This document shows, piece by piece, positions 32,904-44,982 of a stretch of DNA of 64,000 nt. The translations under genes and the position numbers were made by a program. This DNA comes from Argentina anserina (taxonomy: Eukaryota > Streptophyta > Magnoliopsida > Rosales > Rosaceae). The notes below the pieces were generated by a model. It did no database searches and was not told the DNA's origin. It saw only the letters and a list, made by a program, of their open reading frames with translations. The stretch covers positions 20,460,001-20,524,000 of the forward strand of contig NC_065873.1 in NCBI RefSeq assembly GCF_933775445.1, in the 5' to 3' direction. Positions within the stretch are counted from its first letter, which is position 1; each line of letters opens with the position of its first letter.

Positions 32904-35900
32904 TCAAGTTGGTGCATACACATCGACCATGCCCAATTTGCTAAGTGAGTCATAAAAGGCCTTCTTAGACACTCCTTTTGTGAGTATATCTGCAAGTTGC
33001 TCTTCCGAAGGCACAAAAAAAGGAAAACTAATGATCTCAGCATCTAGCTTCTCTTTTATAAAGTGACGATCAACCTCCACATGCTTTGTACGATCATGTT
33101 GTACAGGATTATGTGAAATATCAACAGCTGCCTTGTTGTCACAGTACAGCTGCATAGCATACTTAGGCTTAACACCCAAATCTTGCAGCAAATTTCTAAG
33201 CCATAACAACTCGCATACTCCATGGGCCATACCTCTGTATTCTGCTTCAGCACTAGATCGAGCTACCACCTTTTGTTTCTTACTCTTCCATGTAACAAGA
33301 TTACCTCCAACAAATGTAAAGTATCCTGATGTGGACCTCCGATCTGTAATATTTCCAGCCCAGTCTGCATCTGTGAAACCGCAAACCTCAATGATATTGT
33401 TGTGATTAGAAAACATTACTCCTCTCCCTGGGGCTGACTTCAAATACCTCAAAATTCTCACAACAGCATCCATGTGATCCATACTGGGATTATGCATGAA
33501 CTGACTCACTACACTTACTGCATACGCAAGATCTGGTCTGGTGTGTGACAAATAAATCAGGCGTCCAACTAACCTCTGGTAACGAGTTTTGTCAGTAGAC
33601 ACCTGATCTGGGTACTCTGCTAACCGATGGTTTTGCTCAATAGGAGTATCAATTGGAGTGCAATCCAACATACCTGTCTCTGTTAGTAGATCAAGGATGT
33701 ACTTCCTCTGACACAGATAGATACCATCACTTCCCCGGGCTACCTCAATGCCTAAGAAGTACTTGAGTGTACCTAGGTCCTTCATCTCAAATTCTGTGGC
33801 TAGCTGCTTCTGCAATTTATCCACCTCAATAGTATCATTATCAGTAACTACCATATCGTCAACATATATAATTAGGGCTGTTATTTTTCCTTGTTGGTGT
33901 TTGAGAAATAATGTGTGGTCTGAATTACTCTGTCTGTAGCCAATTTTCCTCATGAATTGTGAGAATCTTCCAAACCAAGCACGAGGAGATTGTTTAAGAC
34001 CATACAAAGACTTTCTCAATCTGCATACGAAGTTATCTGGAGAAGCTGCCACATATCCAGGAGGAAGATCCATATATATTTCTTCTGTAAGTTCTCCATG
34101 AAGGAATGCATTCTTAACATCAAACTGTCTAAGCGGCCAGTTTAAAGTAGCAGCAAAAGAGAGCAATACCCGAATAGTGTTCATCTTTGCAACAGGTGCA
34201 AATGTCTCATCATAGTCTATGCCATATGTTTGGGTGAACCCTTTTGCTACTAGGCGTGCTTTATACCGGCTCACTGACCCATCTGGATTATGCTTTATTG
34301 TAAACACCCAACGACATCCTACGGCTTTCTTTCCATGTGGTGGAGATACAAGCTCCCAAGTATTGTTCTTCTGTAATGCTTCCATCTCTTCCTCCATTGC
34401 TTTCTTCCATTTTGGATCTCCCAATGCATCCTGCACTTTGTTAGGTATTGATACAGAAGAAATTTGATTCACAAATGATTCATATGACTTAGACAATCTT
34501 TTAGTAGACATAAAATTTGTCACAGGATACTTAGCTTTAGCCTGAAGGGTAGGTTCATATTTTTTTGTTGGCTGACCCCGAGTAGACCTAGTTGGTAAGA
34601 CATATTGTCTAATATTAGCTTCACTAGTATTAGCCCCAATAGAATGACTAACCTCAGATGAGTGATCTTCTGTACCAGGGGTATGTTGGTCAGGGGTATA
34701 AATAACAGTAGGGGAGGCAGGAGGTTCAGTTGTGCTGTCAGCTTCTGGTACCTGAATCTCTGGAGTGACTATACCAGACTCACTGGAAGGTGCATGTGTA
34801 GCTCACACATCAGTAATCTCATCCGAACCTGTCACCATATTTTCTGGCTGACTTGTCTCCCCCTGTCCATGATACAGCTCTTCAAAATAAATCTCCCCCT
34901 GAAGAGCAGTATCAGAAGACGTGAAATAGCTCATGTCCTAAAAGAAAGTAACATCCATAGTGACATAATACTTTCTGGTAGGTGGATGATAGCACTTGTA
35001 CCCTTTCTGATGTCCTCCATATCCAACAAACACAAATTTAACTGCTCGGGCATCCAACTTAGACCTCTGATGTTTAGGGAGATGGAAAAAAGCAACACAA
35101 CCGAAAACACGGGCGGGAAGATTATGAAAAGAGGGTAAGGAAACATGGGATGCAAGCACCTTATATGGAACTTTGTCATCAAGGACACGAGATGGAAGAC
35201 GATTAATGAGGTGGGCAGAAGTGACGACAGCATCACCCTAAAGGTATTTAGGCATATGGGCACTAAAGAGAATACACCGAGCCATATCAAGTAAATGACG
35301 ATTTTTCTTTCAGAAACTCCATTCTGCTCAGGTGTGTAAGGACACGTTGTTTGATGAACAATTCCGTGTGCGTTAAAAAACTCCTGAAAGACATGATTCA
35401 CATATTCCCCCCATTATCTGAACGAAGAATTTTAATTGTGGCATTATATTGTGTTTGGACAGTGGTATAGAAGGCTTGGAAAGCTGAAAAGACCTCATTT
35501 TTGGTTTTTAGAAGAACAATCCATGAAAGACGTGTGCAATCATCAATAAATGACACATAATACCGCATTCCCGACAAAGTAGACTCTTGGGAGGGTCCCC
35601 AAACATCAGAATGAATTAATTCAAAAGGAAGAAAACTTTTATTAGAAGTACTAGGGGAATAAGTAGACCGATGACTCTTGCCCAAAACACATGTTTTACA
35701 ACGAAAAACTGACTCATCCACACTAATAAACAAAGTAGGCATGGATTTTTTCATAACACTAAATGGAGGATGCCCCAAGCGACGATGCCATAACCAAACT
35801 TCACTTAGCTTATCAGAAGTGGAGAGTAAAGCGATCCGGGACTGTGCCCCTGGTTTCTCCCCCGCATATGTCTGATCCAGATGAAACAACCTGCCCCGTA

Positions 35901-37260
35901 GATACCCCCGACCAATTAACTCCCCGGTGAGAAGATCTTGAAATATCACATACATTGGAAAAAATGTCACAGAGCACTTAGCTTCAGTGTTCAATTGTGG
36001 GACAGATATCAAATGATGAGATAAAGCAGGTACATATAACACATTGTGAAGCTCTATTGTGGGAGTAATACGAACGGACCCTTTTCCTAATACGGGGAAG
36101 GCTTCACCATTAGCATTAGTAACATATGGTACTGGTGGAGGAGATAATATGCTAAAATAAGATTTGTCATAAGTCATATGATCGGACGCACCAGAATCAA
36201 TAATCCATATATCAAAACCAGCAAAGTGAGAAATATGTAAAGCCATACCAATCTTACCACGACCAGCTATTGATGCTGTGGGTATTGCTCCTCCTGCTGT
36301 ATGATGATCATGTCCAACCACACCATAAATATTGGGTTCCTGAACCAGTTGAATAGCTGCTTTTGCCTTAGGACGATAATTAGGCCTTTGGGGCCTAAGG
36401 TGTGGATACAATTTCCAACAGGTTGCACGAGCATGGTTGGTATCATGGCAATAAGAGCAAGGAGGGCGGGGTTGATTCCCGAAACCGGGTGGTGGTCCTC
36501 GGTGAGGAAATGGGGATGAAGTGGCCTGCTGAAGAGGTGGTGCTGAAGATCTAGCACGAATAGTAAGGCTGGAAACTTCAACTGGTGTTTGATGAAGGCT
36601 TTCCTGGTGAGATTCATCCTTACAGATATATGTGAAAACAGTTATTAAGCTAGGGGGTTCGGGCTGGCGGAGCAATTCCCCTTTCGCACTGTTATGTTTA
36701 GTATCAAGACCTTTCAGGAAATTGTGAACTCGCTCAAGCTCCTTCTCACGTTGGTACCAAACAATATCTTCCTGATGTTTGATCATGCAAGGACGTTTCA
36801 CATCAATCTCAGCCCAAATATTTCTGAGTTTGGTGAAATATTGCGCCACCGGTTGCCCATCTTGTTGCATCGCCAAAGCGGTGCACATTAACTCATGAAC
36901 CTGTATGAAATCAGAGTCATTAGTATATACGCCTTCAAGTGTCTGCCATATTGCCTGCGCAGTGTCACATGCCTCCACCAGATCAATAATCTCGTCATTC
37001 ATAGCTTTCCACAAGACAGACATCACAAGGCCATCATTATCGTCCCACTTAGTGTAGGCAATAATATCATCTTTATTAGGAGCTTGAGTGACTCCGGTTA
37101 CATGTCTCATCTTATGCATGCCTCGAAGATGAGCCGTCATAAGTCGCTTCCATTTACGGAAATTGGTCCCATTGAGTTTAGTACCCCCAAAGGACCCACT
37201 GTCAGAACTCTTGACAGATACTTCAAATTTCGGAACATCAGATTCGTCTCCAGAACCCAT
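32904..37260 (-). pseudogene. Copia gag-pol polyprotein, frame-broken
   Basis: The order is gag, protease, integrase, reverse transcriptase, RNase H, as in Ty1/copia. Gag starts at 37260 (LNGTNFRKWK). A zinc knuckle C-x2-C-x4-H-x4-C lies near 36440-36480 and the protease site is DSGASDH. Integrase has HRRLGHP, CKTC, DVWGP and DNGG; reverse transcriptase has YVDDM, and RNase H has DADWAG and SSAEAEYR. Two 1-bp losses fall in homopolymers, a C6 run at 35407-35412 and a T5 run at 35302-35306 (plus strand). In-frame stops lie at 35238-35240, 34938-34940 and 34803-34805. The RT/RNase H half (32904-34523) is still open. The locus cannot encode a full polyprotein. Confidence 0.92.
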
Positions 37261-38020
37261 TGAAAAGAAATGGAAAAAACAGAATCAGGAATTGTGCAGC
37301 GGAAACACAAAAAAAACAAAACTAATAAGAATCTGTCGTGGGTGCACGTTCACTGTCGGTGCACCTGCACTGACAATAAAGAGTTTATTATTTCTGGGCC
37401 GGGCCGGATCTGGTACGGGTCGGGTCGAATCCGGGTGAATCCGGGTCGGATCGACGTTTGGGCTGGAACTGGGTCTAGGAGGAACTGGGCCGGACCGGGA
37501 GGGTCGGGTCGGTAGTATCCGATCGATGGAGGAAATGCAGCGGAGACACCAGCGACGTCGGGTGGAGGGATTTCCGGTCGTGGCTGCTGTTGAGGGCGAC
37601 GCCTTGGTGCGGCGGAAGCTAAGGCTTGGTTCTTGGGTAGTTGGAGCCGTCGCCGGAGGAGACTCGATACCAAGATTTGGTAGAGGTAGGTGCGGCGGTG
37701 TCGGAGGACCACTGGACCGCTGGATTCGGTGGAGATAGGTGCGGGTGGCGTCGGTGCTGTCGCCGGTAGAGGTAGGTGCGGGCGGCGTCGGAGCTGTCGC
37801 CGGCAGAGGTAAGTGCGGGCGGTAGAGGCAAGGTATCGCCGGTAGAGATACCAAGGTTCGGATGAAAAAGCAAAACAAGGAAAAAGAAACTCTTTTACTG
37901 CTGTTTAGGAGAAGCAAGCCCAAAAAAAATGAAGATGTACCAGCGAAGCTCGCATAGGTATGTTAGGAAGAAAGGTGATACCAGCCAAGCTCCCACTAAA
38001 CCCAGAAAAAACAGAGCATC
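37261..38020 (-). other. GC-rich copia leader with tandem repeats
   Basis: The region between the primer-binding site and gag is about 770 bp and much more GC-rich than its surroundings. Between about 37725 and 37850 a roughly 45-bp motif (GGTGCGGGCGGCGTCGG...CTGTCGCCGG) is repeated two to three times. A 212-codon Pro/Thr-rich open frame spans it on the minus strand, with no known domain. Confidence 0.6.
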
Positions 38021-38035
38021 TGCTCTGATACCAAA

Positions 38036-38201
38036 TAGAATAGGCTAAAATCACTTGTGTATTGATATGAATAATTACAGGGTATTTATAGAATTCTAGG
38101 CTACTAATTAACAAGTATGAAACCAAAGATAATTTGTCAATTACTACGGCTTAGAGATTTGGTTGGTGAGATCCGGTGTGTATATTTGACTCATGCTAAC
38201 A
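38036..38201 (-). repeat. 5' LTR of the copia element
   Basis: 166 bp matching 32731-32896 except for four transitions; it is followed on the minus strand by the primer-binding site. Confidence 0.9.
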
Positions 38202-38928
38202 AGTAGGAGAGAGAGGAATGTTAGGCTAATTGTGGATGTTTGATCGGATACATTTTCCCTTTCTCTGAGATCTGATATCAAAAGAAGACGAGAGAAAGGA
38301 GTGAGGTAAGAGACATAAGAGAAGGTTTTTTGTTTTTTGTTTTTGTGAGTGGGGTCACTTGGTTGCGGTGAAAGTGGAAATGTGTGGTGCAGTGTGTTTC
38401 AGAAATAGTTGACATGGTCCCTTTTGATTATTAAAACATTGTGATGTTCATCATCTGATAAACCCCAACAACAGTTCATTGTTAGCGCGTGGGTGTGCAA
38501 CAGACCCGTGTCTATCCACGGGCCGTGGACTGAATAAGCTCTCATAATTACATACACGGTAAACAAACTTTTCATCAACTCCAAACGTTAATCCGAGACT
38601 TTCTTACCATAGTAAAAACGCTACAAGTCAATTTCACAATCTTCCCACTCAAGGGTCCCAAACAGTGATATCAAAAGCCATACTACTTTTACAGTTTTAC
38701 TCATCAAGATTAAACAACAAGAAGCAAAGCAGTGGATCAGATCCACAGTTCCAATCTTCGAGATCAAACAACAATAATGTTGACTCCTTCAAGAACAAAA
38801 ACATTTAAGTAACGTTGGGCTTTCGGCGCATCTTACTATATATAACTTCATAAATCCCACCATTATTATATCACTCGCTCCTTCGTAACCAAAAACTAGC
38901 CGTTACACCTTTCCCTGTTTCTCCTCCA
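38202..38928. promoter_or_regulatory. Promoter region of the coiled-coil gene
   Basis: TATATATAA at 38837-38845 lies 84 bp before the start codon at 38929, a good TATA position for a short 5' UTR. The rest is intergenic with no other feature. Confidence 0.55.
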
Positions 38929-40372
38929 ATGGCAGCTTCAGTGGACACTCCATCCCCACTTCAGCTCAACAAGGACTCCTCCCACTTCTTCTCTGCTTCT
39001 GATTCTTCTCCTCACTTCACTCCCTCATCTGATAAGCGCTTCTGGAGTTCTCTACAGACCCGAATCGATTTGATTCTCCAGGACCGCAACTCCAGAGTCC
39101 CAATGGCTGAGAACTTACCAATTGCTGATCCTTCTCTTCAAATGGTGAGTGTGTGATTCTACTGTTTTGAATGAGTTGTCTGTGTTTTTGGGTTTTAGCT
39201 CAAAATGGGTTTTGGGTGTTTAGAATGCTGGAGAAGCGAAGCGTGGAAGAGGATTGAAGGAAGACTCGATGATTCTGATGAGGGGGTTTGATTCGATTGC
39301 TCACACTTTGTCTCAGCTGTCTAACACTTTAGACAATGCTCTTCAGGTAGTTTTCTTTGTCTTTCAAATGTGTCAGATCTGAATTAGAAAAGTTTTTAAA
39401 GTTTAGAGATTTGAATTGGGGAAAGTCCTTTGATTTGGAGACTAACTGGATTGATGTGTTTGTAGGGAGCTAATGATCTAGCTAAGCCACCCACATTGAC
39501 TGAGATATTCCACAGCCAGTTGAGCAGCTCAGATAGGAAAGAGGATGGCTCAGAAGAACAAGAACACAAGGTGAAAGAAGCTCATGTAGGATTGAAGAGG
39601 AAGTTTGACAACAGTGATTGCTTAGAGGAACAAGGAGATGGTGATGATGAAGAACAAGGAAATGAGCAGGGCCCTAAAGATGGGAAGCTGAAGAAAGCCA
39701 AAAATGTTGGTCTTGCTCTCTTTTTTTGTTTATATTTAGTTATGAACTATGATCAATGTGTGGTGCCAATTTTGAGTTGAATACTAATTGTTTGAGTTTT
39801 GTGTCTCCCTGCAGCTGGCAATCTCTATGGCAACGAAAGCGGCTTCATTTGCTAGGCAACTCAAGTTGATTAGGTCGGATTTATCGTTTATGCAAGAGCG
39901 GTGTGCTTTGCTGGAGGAGGAGAATAGGAGGTTCAGAGATGGGTTTGACAGGGGGTTGAGACCTGAGGAAGATGATTTGGTAAGAGAGTTGTTCGAATTT
40001 TCCTATTAATGTTTATGATTTTATTGCTCAGTAAGATTAGTAGTAATGTCTTATGCAATGTAGGTGAGGCTTCAATTGGAGGCACTGCTAGCTGAGAAAT
40101 CAAGATTAGCAAATGAGAACGCAAATCTGGTTAGAGAAAACCAATGCCTCCATCAACTTGTGGAGTACCACCAGCTCACCTCTCAAGACATGTCTGCTTC
40201 ATCATATGAACAAGTCATTCAAGGATTGTGCTTAGACTTCTCGTCTCCACCACCGCCAATACCAGAAGAGGAGGCAGCATACGATGAAGAGAGTGTAGAA
40301 TCTGAAAATGGTGCAACAATTCCAAGAAATGATCTTTTTGGATTACACTCGTCTTTTGATGAGCAATATTAA
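38929..40372 (+). CDS. Plant coiled-coil protein of unknown function
   Basis: Five exons (38929-39144, 39224-39346, 39466-39705, 39815-39979, 40064-40372) join in frame to 350 aa. The N-terminal 70 residues are Ser/Asp-rich. An acidic/basic middle ([32 protein letters not shown]) precedes a heptad-rich C-terminal half ([30 protein letters not shown]..., then [22 protein letters not shown]), clearly a coiled coil. The tail is acidic with a PPPPIPEEE motif. I recognise the layout as a conserved land-plant family but cannot name it. The basic cluster could be a nuclear signal. No lesion is seen. Confidence 0.8.
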
Positions 40373-40978
40373 GGAGGTTGTTAGCAGCCTGAAAATACAA
40401 CTTGCAGGCTGATCTCGCAGAACGTTTTCTTTGATTTGTATGTAAATTTTGATGCCACAGGGTTGTCTGTGATGTAACCTCAGTCACCCGCGACAATAAA
40501 TACCAAATTTTATGCTCCTATCGGGCTCCTCAAATTAGCAATGACCAACCTTTTCATCACTGAAATTCATGCATATCAGATGAACATGCAATAGCATACA
40601 TAATTTGCAAACAAGCCTGTGTGGACAACTAGGATGCACATTCAAACTCAGCTCAGCAAGGGTGTAACAACATAATTACCAGTGCCTATAGTATTTAACT
40701 CACATTCAACTTAACAAGACAACATGGAACATGAAAGATTAAATAGATCATATTAGATATCATACAGACAATCAAGTCAAGTGCTTAAGCTAAACTGCTG
40801 AGACAACCGAGTCTAAGTGCACAAATAGATCATATTAGCTACCATTCATACAACCAAGTCTAATTTAAGCTAAACCGTCGAAACTTTAGGACATCAGCAA
40901 ACTGAAGCAGTGTCCAAATACCACCTAATATGAGCATGGTTCATTCTTTACAAAAGGGACTCAGTTCTTTACTTCTCT
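40373..40978. other. Convergent 3' flanks
   Basis: The 3' UTR of the coiled-coil gene and intergenic DNA. A short duplication (CAAATAGATCATATTAG-like at 40741-40760 and 40821-40840, with CAAGTC nearby) is visible. No gene is visible. Confidence 0.45.
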
Positions 40979-42446
40979 TCATCTCTTCCTCTTTGAAGAA
41001 GAAGCAGCGTTGGGATCTTGACATTGGACAGCAGCAGCCATTTCAGAAGGTTTTGGCAAGCTTGTGACCAACAACACTTCTTTGAATTTTCCCATCCATT
41101 CCACAGATGCATTACTTCCCTTATCAAACTACAACCAATCCAACAAAGCTCAAAGTCAAACATAGCTCCCCAGCCTAAGGAGAAAGTAAGGGACAGCATT
41201 CCAAGGCTTCATAAAAAACAATTCTCTTTTTTTAGCTTCTTGAATCTTGATGGTGTTTACAATTCATTGACTGATCAACCAAAACTGTATGATGAAAGAA
41301 CTAAACCTAGAATGGCCAATCTCAAAACGAAGAGAACGCTAAGAAAAAAAAAATCTGACAAAGAAACAAAGGTTGTTTTAATCTATGTCTTTGTGATCTG
41401 AGTCATCTGACCCTTCATGGGCTGGAGCCATACATAGAAATCCCAACTAATAAGAAGAAAGACAGATAAAAGCTATTGTCTGATCATATGTAAATCCAGT
41501 GAACAATAGAGATAAATAGTCTGAGGAGTCAACTTTTCTAATTGCAGTAAAAGCTACTGTCTGAAGGTTGCATAGGCAGAATCGTTACAAAATATAAGGT
41601 GGTATTGAATATCTTACTCCTTCATTTCTGGCGAGAGCAAGTTGCAACTTCAAAGAAAGTTCATGGTTCTCCTTTTTCAAAGCCTCAATCTGCATATGCA
41701 AGAGACTGTTGTTACATTTGAAAACAGTACATAAATATGATAACAAAATTATTTTAAAAAAAACAAATTGGAAAAGTTTATAACCTGCTTTTGCAATTCA
41801 AAGTACAAACTCTTGTATCTGATTTCAGAGGAGTCACCAGTCCTACTGTTACCCTGTTAGAAAACAAAAGAAACTATTTTTATAAGTAACATGTATGAAT
41901 AGCTACATAGCAAAAAAATCTGTGCAATATCTACTTGAGCTAAGAGCCTTAAAGAGTTTAGGATCTTTTTAATGGTTGAGGAATGTCCTGTAGTCTATAG
42001 GGAGTCATGTAAATCAGCTAAGAGCCTAGTATAAAAACAATGTGATGTGATAGAGGAAAGGGAATAATAGCAAGGTATACGGTTATATATACCTGTGAGC
42101 TCATAGTTTCCAATAACTGCACAGCGTACTCCACTCTTTCAACCAGTGTTTTCTCGCCATGCACTGCCGGCTCCTCCAGCTGAGGAGACTCCTCTTCTTT
42201 GTCACTTTCACTCTCGCTTTCACCGAGTGTGATCTGTATGGGCTCTAGGTCCCGGTTCTGAGAGGGCTTCACAGTGTTCTGGATGCGTGTAGATCGCCTA
42301 ACTGCAGTGTAGTACCTTGGTCGTTTCTTCCCTGCCTTGCTTTTCTTCTGTGGAGGTGCATGCTCTTGTTCCATTTCTTCCACAGGAAGATCTGGTCTTT
42401 CAGGCTGCAACTGAACTCCCTCAGTTTTCAATTTAGCAGACCTCGG
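40979..42446 (-). CDS. Unknown nuclear-type protein, 5' end unresolved
   Basis: Four exons on the minus strand can be joined in frame: 42093-42446, 41785-41853, 41618-41689, 40979-41119 (211 residues to the TGA). The first exon has a clear acceptor (CTCACAG|CCGAGG), so at least one more 5' exon exists, which I could not fix; the open frame runs 5' of this only through a GTG. The protein has a basic block (KKSKAGKKRPRYYTAVRRSTR), an acidic Glu/Ser block (ESESESDKEEES), a short coiled coil (LYFELQKQIEALKKENHELSLKL, split across two exons) and ends in SSSKRKR. The two basic clusters suggest nuclear location. The family is not recognised. Confidence 0.65.
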
Positions 42447-43420
42447 CTGTGAGTTGAACACATTAGTATATGTACAAGTAAACTGAACTATATTTGTGCA
42501 AATCAGTTGATTTCACAGACTAATGCAGAAAATAATATGAACACCACCCAATTTCAGATACTCATATCACAGAAATGCAACCTAGAACAACACATGCACA
42601 AGCTTCTGTATACATTATCAGAACTTTCAAATTGAGAATCCATCTTGTAATTACAAATACCAAAACAGATTTCATTTCCAGAATTCATTAATATTTTTCT
42701 ATGTAACACATTATACCAAAAATGTAGGATGGCCATTGGTCGTGTAGATAAATAAACCCAAGATTCTGATATGAAAATCAGAGAAAGACTCTACCTTTCC
42801 CCAACAAAACCCCTAATTTAAACCTCATCAGTCATCACAAACCCAAACACATTTATATACAGAAAATAAAACAAACCAGCAAATGAAGCAAATCATATGC
42901 ATTTTTTCCCTAAATTTTGAAAAAGCCAGCAATAATAGAACACAATAAACCACTACCCAAAAAAAAAAATTACAGCAATCAAACAGATGAGTGAAAAAAA
43001 AGGAAGAAACTTGCAGCAAATAAGGAAGAGAGAACCCAAAGATCACAAGACCATTTCGAGTTTAAGACCATACAATTGTTTGAGCTATTTCAAACTCTAG
43101 GTTGGAGCAGCAGAAGCACAATGGGTTCACTTTCAGTTTCAGAAGTAGTGAAGTACTGAGCTCTTTAATGGTTGTTTGGCAGGAGATTTATCTCAGGAGT
43201 CAAATCTGGTGCTTTGTGCAGGTAAACGCGTGGAAGGCTGATCTTCACCTTTGTTCTGATTTCTTCTTTCACGCATCGATCCCAGCCCTTGGCTTGTTTG
43301 TTGAATTCTATTTATTACCAGGATTTTTAGGCGCCAATCAAAATTTTACATTTTTCTCACTCTTCATTTTGAATAATCTTTTCAGGGGATCAGGGTGGGG
43401 TTGGCTTTATAGTATTGTCA
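42447..43420. other. 5' region of the unknown nuclear-type gene
   Basis: It probably contains the missing first exon(s) and the promoter of the minus-strand gene. 43230-43330 is intergenic. Nothing else is recognisable. Confidence 0.4.
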
Positions 43421-44125
43421 GGGAAATTATTCACGTGGCATATATCAATCGAATGAAAAAGCGACACGTGTTATGTTTCCCACATTAACATCCTCTCTCT
43501 CTCCAATATAGATGACTACCAAATTCCCCATACATCACCAGTTTAAGGACATTATGGTGGAAGGGGATTGCCATGAGATCTTCCAGGCTTTAAAGACGGG
43601 TAGCTCTGAACTGGGTTCGGGTCACCGCGGCAGGAATGTGTGTGGGTCGGGTTGTTGTTTCGGCATCTGGGCTTGGTGGGTTGTTGTTGATAGGTGTGAG
43701 CTTTGAGAGAAGTAGAAGTAGTAGGAGTAGATGTGGTTGTTGCCATGAAACTGAAATAAAAATGAGATGGGGAATGGAGTTTATGTTGTCATCTAGTTCA
43801 GGGAGCATACTCAATATAGTGAACTAAAAAAAAATGGCGGGTTGAATGAGAAGGCATGGTTTAGTAAAATTAGAGGCATCAATGGGATTAAGGGGAGACT
43901 AATCCGGCAATGTTTGTTTGTATTAGAGAGAAAGAGTGAGGTCTTTGATGAACGATGATCAAAGTTTGGTGTGTTTAATCTGTTTTTTATGACTTAGCTA
44001 GGGAAAAAAGGTCAAAGCTTTAGTAATGTCAAAGAGTTAGAAAGGGTGACAAGAATGGCTTTGGCTTTGGCTATGGGTTTTTGGGAGTTTCTTGAATTAG
44101 ATTGGTAGTAATCTGTATTGGAGAG

Positions 44126-44786
44126 CAGTGTTTTAAAAGGCTCGCCTAAGGTAAGCCTTTAGGCTTAAAAGGCGTGAGGCGCTTGCCAAAATGCTTGTGT
44201 TTTGCTGCCCAGGTGTACAGGCGCTGAAAGCGCTAATCTAGGCGTTAAAGGCGCAAAAAATGCATTCAAAGGCGTGAAAATTAGACGCCTTGAAAAAAAA
44301 ATATGAAAAACTGAAAAAAAAAAAAAAAAAACACAGTTGAGAGAGAGAGAGGGAGAGAGGGAGAGAGAGGGAGAGCTTACATATGGAAGTTTTTAGAATG
44401 AAAAAATGCAGCAAATATTGCTCTCCAAGCTTGGGAGAGATTTGATGAAAGACGCAGACTAATTCTCACATATAGAGAAGACTGAGAAGAGGCAGACTCC
44501 TACTTAACATGTTTTGATAAGATTTTTTAAAGTTTTTAAAGATAATTACTATATGATATTTGGTTAATCAACTAATTATCTGTATAAAATACCTATATTT
44601 TAATAACTAAAAATAACTATTAGTAGTTTTAATATTTCTATGTATAATTATGTTAACTATATATACAAATATATTGTAATTTACATTTAAAAATCATTAT
44701 ATCATAAGGCCTTATGCCTCAAGACTTGCGCCTTATTGAGGCTCTTCCGGAAACGATTAGGTTACGCCTTAGCCTTTTAAAATATT
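44126..44786. mobile_element. Nested TIR element (TTTTAAAAGGC ends)
   Basis: The left end CAGTGTTTTAAAAGGC and the right end, minus strand, AATATTTTAAAAGGC form inverted termini, followed by CGCCTAAGG/TAAGGCG motifs. The flanks ATTGGAGAG (44117-44125) and ATTAGAGAG (44787-44795) match at 8 of 9 positions. It is non-coding, with an A-rich tract and a GA microsatellite at about 44337-44377. Confidence 0.75.
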
Positions 44787-44821
44787 ATTAGAGAGAGAGA
44801 GAGATTAGTTAACTTGGAAAC

Positions 44822-44851
44822 AAAGAAGAAGAAGAAGAAGAAGAAGAAGAT
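44822..44851. repeat. (GAA)n microsatellite
   Basis: About 30 bp of GAA repeats just left of the right arm of the Mutator-type element. Confidence 0.9.
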
Positions 44852-44982
44852 GGCCGAAGAAGAGCAGAGAGGGAGAAAAAGAGGATGTTTAGGTGAGAAA
44901 ACATAACACGTGTCGCCTTTTCATTTGATGGGTATATGTCATGTGGTACGTTCAGCGCACTTAAAAATTTCTCGTATAATCA

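Larger units (their letters stand above)
32729..38201 (-). mobile_element. Ty1/copia LTR retrotransposon, recent, full-length
   Basis: The element runs on the minus strand with near-identical LTRs at 32731-32896 and 38036-38201. AGTAG flanks it (32724-32728 or 32729-32733 on the left, 38202-38206 on the right); repeated AGTAG on the left makes the outer LTR edge ambiguous by a few bases. Beside the 5' LTR (right side) the minus strand reads TTTGGTATCAGAGC, an initiator tRNA-Met primer-binding site. Beside the 3' LTR a polypurine tract GAGGGGGAG precedes TGTTAGCATG. The LTRs differ at 4 of about 166 positions, all transitions, so the insertion is young. Confidence 0.95.
43421..44973. mobile_element. 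Mutator-type element with about 100-bp inverted repeats
   Basis: The left arm (43421-43515) and right arm (44860-44973) are inverted copies. Both contain GCGACACGTGTTATGTTT, a CATATA...ATC.AATGAAAA block and AACATCCTCT. The flanks GTATTGTCA (43412-43420) and GTATAATCA (44974-44982) agree at 7 of 9 positions, fitting an old 9-bp duplication. Inside, a frame at 43512-43706 reads FKDIMVEGDCHEIFQAL, resembling the RNase H-like domain used in plant LINEs and related proteins. This may be a captured fragment (Pack-MULE-like). A second element (44126-44786) is nested within. Confidence 0.75.

Noticed and set aside
42447..42461. Possible start of the unknown nuclear-type gene at 42461
   Set aside because: The codon is GTG on the minus strand and lies in the intron before a good acceptor. 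The true start must be farther upstream.
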